Assembly (NCBI GenBank): GCA_963855995.1 | Contig: OY979717.1 | Coordinates: 63,105,743 to 63,169,742, forward strand | DNA: 64,000 nucleotides | Reading direction: 5' to 3' | Source: Muricea muricata | Taxonomy: Eukaryota > Cnidaria > Anthozoa > Malacalcyonacea > Plexauridae | Notes under the pieces: model-generated | What the model was told of the DNA's origin: nothing | The model's input: only the letters and a program-made list of their open reading frames with translations | The model's database searches: none | Made by a program: the position numbers and the translations under genes | Part shown: in pieces, positions 59,015 to 64,000 of the stretch | Layout of the letters: every line of letters begins with the position of its first letter | How positions within the stretch are numbered: position 1 is the first letter of the stretch

Positions 59015-59743
59015 ATGGATGATACCATTTTGTCCGAAGTGTGTGATGTATCAAATCATATCTCCGGCATATGTCTTGGTAATTCCGAAACAAATGTTGA
59101 AAGAGTAGCCTGTTTTGCACATCAAGAGAGAATGGAGCTTAATGCCAAAAAATGCAAAGAAATGATCATTGATTTTAGGAAAAATAAGACAATTATTCCA
59201 GAAACAATAATTGGAAATCAACCAATGCCCCGGGTAAAGTCATACAAGCTGCTGGGTATCTGGTTAGATGATGATATAAAATGGTCGACAAATACGGATT
59301 ATACTACTAAAAAAGCAGCTAAGCGGCTTTATTTGTTAAGAAAGTTGAAAAACTATGGTGCTTCCAAAGACGATCTAAAATTTTTCTATTGTGCTACAAT
59401 AAGATCTATTGTTGAATATGGAGCCCAAATATGGCACGGAAATCTTTCCAACGAGCAGCATGATGCAATCGAAAGATTCCAAAAAAGAGCGCTCAGTATT
59501 ATTTATCCTGGTTTGAAATATGGCGAAGCTCTCGAGAAAGGAAAATTGAAATCATTGAAGCAACGAAGAAATGATCTTTGTGTGGGACTCATTAAGAGTA
59601 TGATGCAGCCTTCGCATACCCTTCATCGTTTGTTACCGGAGCAAAATTTAGACATGAAATGTATGGCAACTAGATCAAGGGAAAGGAAATTTACAATTTT
59701 TATTGTAGAACAGAACGTTTTAAGGGTAGCCCAATTGCATTAG
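59015..59743 (+). pseudogene. C-terminal reverse transcriptase fragment of the decayed LINE
   Basis: An open frame of 242 codons starting at the remnant of the YVDDT box (MDDTILSEVC) and running through LLGIWLDDDIKWSTN and FYCATIRSIVEYGAQIWHG to the end. The upstream catalytic domain is deleted, so this is not a gene in its own right. Confidence 0.75.
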
Positions 59744-60406
59744 CGGTAACCAAATATAATGAGCGCATTGGCCAACACTCAGCTATGTATTTCGATATTT
59801 CTATTAGCTTTAAAACATCTACTTAATTCTATTTTTTTAACTAGTTTTTTAATTAATGTAAAAAACAATTTGACAATGTAAATATTTAAATTCAGAACGG
59901 TAGTTATTGTTCTAATATTACTTGTAAACATATGATAATTTAGCTGTATATAGCTATTGTAATATGTTATTAAAACCATTACCAATATTTTAAATATCTG
60001 TGGTCCACATGTCATCATGCGTTGTGTGAACTTTGGTACAGTATGAAATACAATTTATACGCTACATTATTAAAACGTTTTGATGAATATTTAATTTATA
60101 AACTATTAAATCTTTGTTTTGCAATAAAAACCATAGTCGCCCAACTAAGCTCGCACGCAGTGGCACGCACGCACACACGCGACTGCCTATCTATTATATA
60201 CTTATTTTCATTATTATTTTATTTAAACTTATTTACACACGGTAACTAATCAACCTATATGTTAAATTACTACTTCCACTCTATTTAAACTACTTTTTAT
60301 ACTATACTAGAAATATACAAAAAAATATTTATTAGCTAGTTTATAAATTTATATTTATTAATTAATAATTTATTAGCTAAAAGCCAATTGTGCATTATTT
60401 AGTTCA

Positions 60407-60595
60407 TTATTCAATTTTTCTTCCTAAATCTTTGGCTGTTTCCGCAGAAATAGTAATATTTGTGTCATCGGCAAACATAGCAGGTACAGAATTTACCAAA
60501 CAATTCGGAAGGTCATTTATATATAACAAGAAGAGGAGAGGCCCAAGATTTGATCCCTGAGGAACAAAAACTGAGCGACAAGCCTGAGCGAGCCC
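60407..60595 (-). pseudogene. reverse transcriptase scrap of a third LINE
   Basis: The minus strand reads PQGSNLGPLLFLLYINDLPN and MFADDTNITISAETAKDL, the B-C block (with catalytic FADD) of a Jockey/CR1-like reverse transcriptase. Only about 60 residues survive, and sequence on both sides is unrelated. Confidence 0.75.
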
Positions 60596-61124
60596 CAGTT
60601 TTGTGGCTAACCGTGCTGAAGCGCAATGCATTATGGTGCGTACGTACACGGGAATTTTCTACAGTGATTAAAATCCCATCGGCCTTTCACCATCCGAACC
60701 TCGATCCCGTTCTCCCAGTTTGTTGTCAACTTACCATGAACTTCGAAACGAAGTTCGCAACTTCAGCGTCAACTTGCATGGCTTCACACTTCGCAAGACG
60801 TAAGTTGCTAGCTGGTCGAAGAAATACAATAAATATGCCTTGGGTGAACTTAGGCCGGTTTAAAGTGCTTATAAACCCAAAATGGTTTTTTGGTGATCCA
60901 AATAGAGCTCAAAAAGTTAGTTGGTAAGTTGTAATTTAGTTTTTTTGTTGAGCGTTTAGTTGTGGAGATAAATGCAGTCAAACGTGCTAGTTTGGCCACA
61001 TTTGGGAAAAAAAGTGCGCATCCAAATTTTATGCTTAAAGGCCTGGGTCCCAGGAACCAATTTTCACAGTCACTAGGCGCGTTCTATTGCGAATGCATGT
61101 GTCACCGTAGTTTTTTGTGGAAAA

Positions 61125-61358
61125 ATGCCTGAAAGATGCGTTGTTTACGGGTGTTCTAATACTACAGACAAGAAAAATGATATATTCTTGTACCAGATAC
61201 CATTTTGGGATGAAAGCTCATCCGACGCAGTAAAACGAAGGAAGAAATGGATGGACTTCGATCGACGGAGGCGAGATAAATGGACGCCAACACGTTCGTC
61301 TGTTGTTTGCTCGAAACACTTTACGCCAGAATGTTTCGAGTATTATACCCAGTACTGA
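61125..61358 (+). CDS. THAP-domain protein (N-terminal zinc-binding module)
   Basis: MPERCVVYGCSNTTDK begins a THAP domain: C5 and C10 as the first zinc ligands, the FLYQIPF strand, tryptophan in RRKKWMDF, and VVCSKHF giving the Cys-x2-His pair, followed by TPECFEYY. The start is at a Met directly before the conserved N-terminus. The frame stops at 77 aa. About 35 bases on, a different frame encodes a basic Cys cluster (CKMCKQPMKGHKNVASCP, ending at 61504) that looks like the C-terminal zinc knuckle of a larger protein. The middle appears to have been lost by deletion, or an intron joins the parts. THAP domains bind DNA and are the N-terminal module of P, Kolobok and related transposases. Confidence 0.75.
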   Translation: MPERCVVYGCSNTTDKKNDIFLYQIPFWDESSSDAVKRRKKWMDFDRRRRDKWTPTRSSVVCSKHFTPECFEYYTQY

Positions 61359-61399
61359 TGCTTCATATGTTATTGTACACAGTTCCAGCCGCATCAACT

Positions 61400-61504
61400 A
61401 CCAGCACCAAACCAAAAAGAAATGCACCAAAATGCAAGATGTGCAAGCAGCCTATGAAAGGCCACAAAAATGTAGCTTCCTGTCCAAGAAATAAAACAAA
61501 CTAA
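61400..61504 (+). pseudogene. zinc-knuckle C-terminus remaining from a THAP transposase
   Basis: KPKRNAPKCKMCKQPMKGHK then NVASCPRNKTN and stop: a basic linker and CxxC...H...C knuckle. The frame differs from the THAP domain. A possible acceptor (TTGTACACAG) precedes it at about 61381. Interpreted as the other end of the same protein after an internal deletion. Confidence 0.5.
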
Positions 61505-61584
61505 ACTTGCACTGCATTGCACTTGGAATGTATATATTACAGAAGCACTTGTTTGCCATTACCAAAAATATTTTTCTTGTTTAA

Positions 61585-61842
61585 AGGATTACTGTCACAC
61601 CATAGTATTGCAGGCTTTTGTTATTGTTTACAATTTGTTAGATTTTGTCAAAAATTAGAAGTAATATCAAAAAGTCTTTGTTTGCTTCCATACCAGTAAC
61701 AATCAGGTTAAATAAGCAAAGATTTTCAAATAAATTGATTTGTTATTAGATGGATTATAAAAAGTTTTTATCTTGGTGTCCCAGATAAAATGGCTGCCAT
61801 AAGCAAATTGAGCACACAATGCCATGGTGTGGCAGTAATCCT
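61585..61842. mobile_element. nested 258-bp TTAA MITE
   Basis: Termini AGGATTACTGTCACACCATA and the mirror AATGCCATGGTGTGGCAGTAATCCT are flanked by TTAA at 61581-61584 and 61843-61846. No coding capacity. It lies between the two genes of the larger TTAA element, downstream of both. Confidence 0.82.
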
Positions 61843-62399
61843 TTAATGAAATAATAATATATTATGCACATATTAATCCAACACAGATGTCTCTGAATGT
61901 AAAAACCTGCCAGTCAATGGAAAATATACTCCCAAGATAGCATCTTGTCAAGCTGGGTTATGAAAACAAACTTTAGGTAATACTAACTGATATTGATGCT
62001 CACCATGCAAACTTACGAAGAACTTAATAATAACACTGTTTGACCCAGTATTTTGAGATGCTCAAGATTCTTGAGTGGCCGATAGAATCAATAATTAGTA
62101 GGGGGAGGGCAGGGGGATGATGATAAAATTCAAATTCATTCAAGTTAACGTTGAGTGAAAAATTAATTTTAATGTGGAATAACTAGAAAATATTGTCAAA
62201 CAAGTTTGTTCATTTTTATGCAAGATGCTATTTCTCAGAGCACATGTAACATTTACTTGCAATTGTGTAGAGACATAATTAACAGAAATTATTGCAGCTG
62301 TTAAAAGATTTTATATACTTCAGATTAGATACTTAAGTCTTTGAATTTCTAATAGTGGGCTAGCATATTAAAAACATGTCTGTACCCATTCAAAGATAA

Positions 62400-63363
62400 T
62401 TATTGACTCTCGTCATCTGTTTCAATATCATCATAGCCAGTAAATGCATGATCAAGCTTAAAAGTGGAACGAATAGCAGTATATGCACAAGAAGGCAATG
62501 GTATTCTTTTATCCCTTAACCGACCATGTACCATCCGTGTGAACTGTCTATATGCAACACCTTGAAGAAACCTATATTGAAAAAATACATATCAAGGTTA
62601 CATAATAGTTACATCTTCAGCTAAAATGAATGGTAATAAGTCTACCTTTCTTTTGAACCACTCTGTCTGTAACACCGACCATCTCGAGTTTTATAATTAT
62701 CAGCCGCAATCTCTAACGACCACTCGTTGAGGCAAACAGCTGGAAAACCGGGGTGATCTGTTATACATTTCAGTGCTCCTTTACCATCTTTACAATAAAC
62801 TTCAATGAACTGTAAGCAATTTTCGATCTCCAGACAACAACAGCATTGTTTGGCATTTTGCAACAATCCAGTGCCACAAGTGCACCTATGGAACGAATAT
62901 TGATGGTAGAATGAATTTAAATAAACCCACTTTACAGTAATTATGAAATGTAAATGACAATGCTCTTTAATTAATAAGGCAACTCTCAGTTTGTTGAAAA
63001 CTTAATTTGCGCATATGATGTGAAACACATACCAAGTGACGTGCATGGCAAAAAATAAAAATTGTACGAAAATTACCATGATGTTACAGGTTTACTCTCA
63101 TTCCATCGAAGTTGTAATTCTTTAACTTTTTCAGCTTCCTCTTCCCGCCTCCGGTAATACTCTTGAAGCCAATTTTCGTCAGCAATTGGCTCGTCTGAGT
63201 AAGCATCCATGTAATAGTTTTCGCCATCATGGCTACCTTGAGTGCCTTCATCGTGTGATTTTTCAATTAAATTTTCACTTTCGTACTGTTCATCTTCGAT
63301 TTCAAGAGGCGTGCTCGTAGAAGCCTTGCTATGTGTACTTGAGAATGAATTTGAGCCAGGCAT
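62400..63363 (-). CDS. P2X7-receptor ballast-domain protein (3 exons, 232 aa)
   Basis: Exons 63363-63077, 62885-62646 and 62571-62400 on the minus strand; GT/AG borders and phases close to 233 codons. Residues 1-60 are Ser/Thr/Glu-rich. About residues 60-90 form a charged helix (YYRRREEEAEKVKELQLRWN). The rest is the zinc-binding P2X7 C-terminal domain: WCTCG, CCCCLEIENC, CITDHPGFPAVCLNEWSLE, AYRQFTRMVHG, RIPLPSCAYTAIRSTF. In vertebrates this domain follows the second membrane helix of the P2X7 channel, where it binds zinc ions and guanine nucleotide. Here no channel part is present, so it is a free cytoplasmic or nuclear protein of unknown role. The gene is intact and lies inside a TTAA transposon, convergent with a THAP ORF. 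Start chosen at MPGSNSF; an upstream in-frame Met would fall in the inverted repeat. Confidence 0.88.
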
Positions 63364-63623
63364 TCCAACTTTTTTACGCAAAAATAGCTGATTTTTGAGC
63401 TTCGAGACTAAAATTACTATGTAATTGTATATAAAGTACATAAACATGTTCCTGGGATCCAGTCTCCCACAGGCGCGCACTTTTTCAACGAGCTGGCTTC
63501 TTTGAGCCCGGTTATCTCCGTAACTAAACGCTTAACGAAAAAACTAAATCATAACTTATTAACTAACTTTTTTAGCTCTATCTGAATCACCAATAACCCA
63601 TTTTGGGTTTATAAGCACTTTAA

Positions 63624-64000
63624 GACATCGCATTTCGTAGAATTTAACTCTTTTCCATCGCGATTGGGCCCTTAACTCGTTCACTGGTGAACGACAGACG
63701 TTGCGAAGCATCTCAATATCTCGGGCTTAGTCTAAGCTATTTAGACAAGAAAAAATCATTTTAAACGGCATTAAAATCTCTTTCAGGCAGGTAAATTATT
63801 TGTTGGTTTACTATACATAAAAAGTGATTATTTTCCGTTAAAAAGCAGCTAGCGATTACTTCACAGTTTTTAAGTTGATTAATAGTGTGCAAATTAGATA
63901 TTTTGTCACAAATGAAAGCGATAGTAAATTAATTTTATTTGAACGACGTTTCGATGTCATCTTTACATCATTTTCAAGTTCATTTAAAGTTCGTTACGAC
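63624..64000. other. right edge, possible tail of another retroelement
   Basis: No gene. The last 60 bases on the minus strand read TGAAAATGATGTAAAGATGA and CATCGAAACGTCGTT, a motif style often seen at Penelope-like element ends; the window stops before this can be judged. Confidence 0.25.

Larger units (their letters stand above)
57024..59743 (+). mobile_element. decayed relative of the preceding LINE, internally deleted
   Basis: Endonuclease pieces in two frames (VFVTETWLNHNIPNES, SDRASGRGGGVAWYIHEN, then AAGDFNP near 57557 and GGSDHCTIVW at 57726-57755). A linker frame (57619-58092) follows, then a large gap over the reverse transcriptase fingers, a VSWDP..INDLPSATN scrap near 58490-58550 and the terminal frame from 59015. 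A palindromic MITE is inserted at 58554-58952. Multiple stops; same subfamily type as the LINE at 52348. Confidence 0.75.
60860..63623. mobile_element. TTAA-flanked transposon carrying THAP and P2X7-ballast genes
   Basis: The element proper is 60864-63619, with TTAA at 60860-60863 and 63620-63623. Terminal inverted repeats start AGTGCTTATAAACCCAAAAT and stay alignable for about 190 bp (60864-61055 against 63436-63619), including AGTTAGTT, GCGTTTAGTT, GAGATAA and CCCAGGAAC blocks. It contains a plus-strand THAP ORF and a convergent, three-exon minus-strand gene for a P2X7-ballast protein. TTAA duplications plus THAP suggest the Kolobok superfamily; piggyBac also uses TTAA but has different ends and no THAP. 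No complete transposase is present. A second TTAA MITE is nested at 61585-61842. Confidence 0.82.

Noticed and set aside
1-64000. CRISPR arrays, bacterial operons, phage or plasmid features
   Set aside because: Introns, LINEs, MITEs and animal gene families show this is eukaryotic nuclear DNA; the tandem arrays have no spacer structure.

Overview
The window looks like nuclear DNA of a non-bilaterian or early-branching marine animal, most probably an anthozoan cnidarian. This is inferred from AT-rich DNA, many-exon genes whose proteins align well with vertebrate orthologues, very dense transposon relics, THAP/P2X7-ballast proteins and CR1/L2-type retroposons. No species can be named from sequence alone.

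Two host genes could be assembled exon by exon with every splice phase agreeing. Both lie on the minus strand. CCDC47 (11730-25119, 16 exons, 495 aa) is the ER membrane chaperone subunit of the PAT complex. A GH35 lysosomal-type beta-galactosidase (30336-40350, 12 exons including a 19-base microexon, 627 aa) has both catalytic glutamates at nearly human numbering. Other host genes are an intronless membrane-anchored HxxxD acyltransferase (3823-5370, +), a small 150-aa ORF (9085-9537, +), the last exon of a single-pass receptor with a tyrosine-rich tail (43705-44192, -), and an isolated calcium-binding EGF exon (51918-52040, -).

Most of the rest is mobile DNA. From left to right it comprises: an 8-bp-TSD TIR element (1301-2128); a GC-rich TIR element abutting the acyltransferase (3151-3761); a SWIM-domain relic (6220-7058); a 28-bp minisatellite (10640-11400); a foldback element in CCDC47 intron 13 carrying a captured, truncated protein-kinase exon (12599-14639); a LINE in CCDC47 intron 4, itself split by a MITE (18045-20480); a 4.7-kb inverted composite around an integrase-like gene, with other elements nested in it, filling the CCDC47/beta-galactosidase intergenic space (25226-29955); hAT-type elements in beta-galactosidase introns (34287-34779, 35590-37894); relics of a MULE (46330-47892) and a Tc1/mariner transposase (49375-50198); a nearly full-length two-ORF LINE (52348-56784) followed by a decayed relative (57024-59743); and a minus-strand reverse transcriptase scrap (60407-60595).

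The most striking object is at the right end. A 2.76-kb element (60864-63619) is bounded by TTAA duplications and roughly 190-bp inverted repeats. It carries a THAP-domain ORF on the plus strand and, convergent to it, an intact three-exon gene on the minus strand encoding a 232-aa protein with the P2X7 receptor 'ballast' (C-terminal cytoplasmic) domain. A second TTAA MITE (61585-61842) sits between them. This suggests a TTAA-specific, Kolobok-like transposon that moves a P2X7-ballast gene together with a THAP DNA-binding module.
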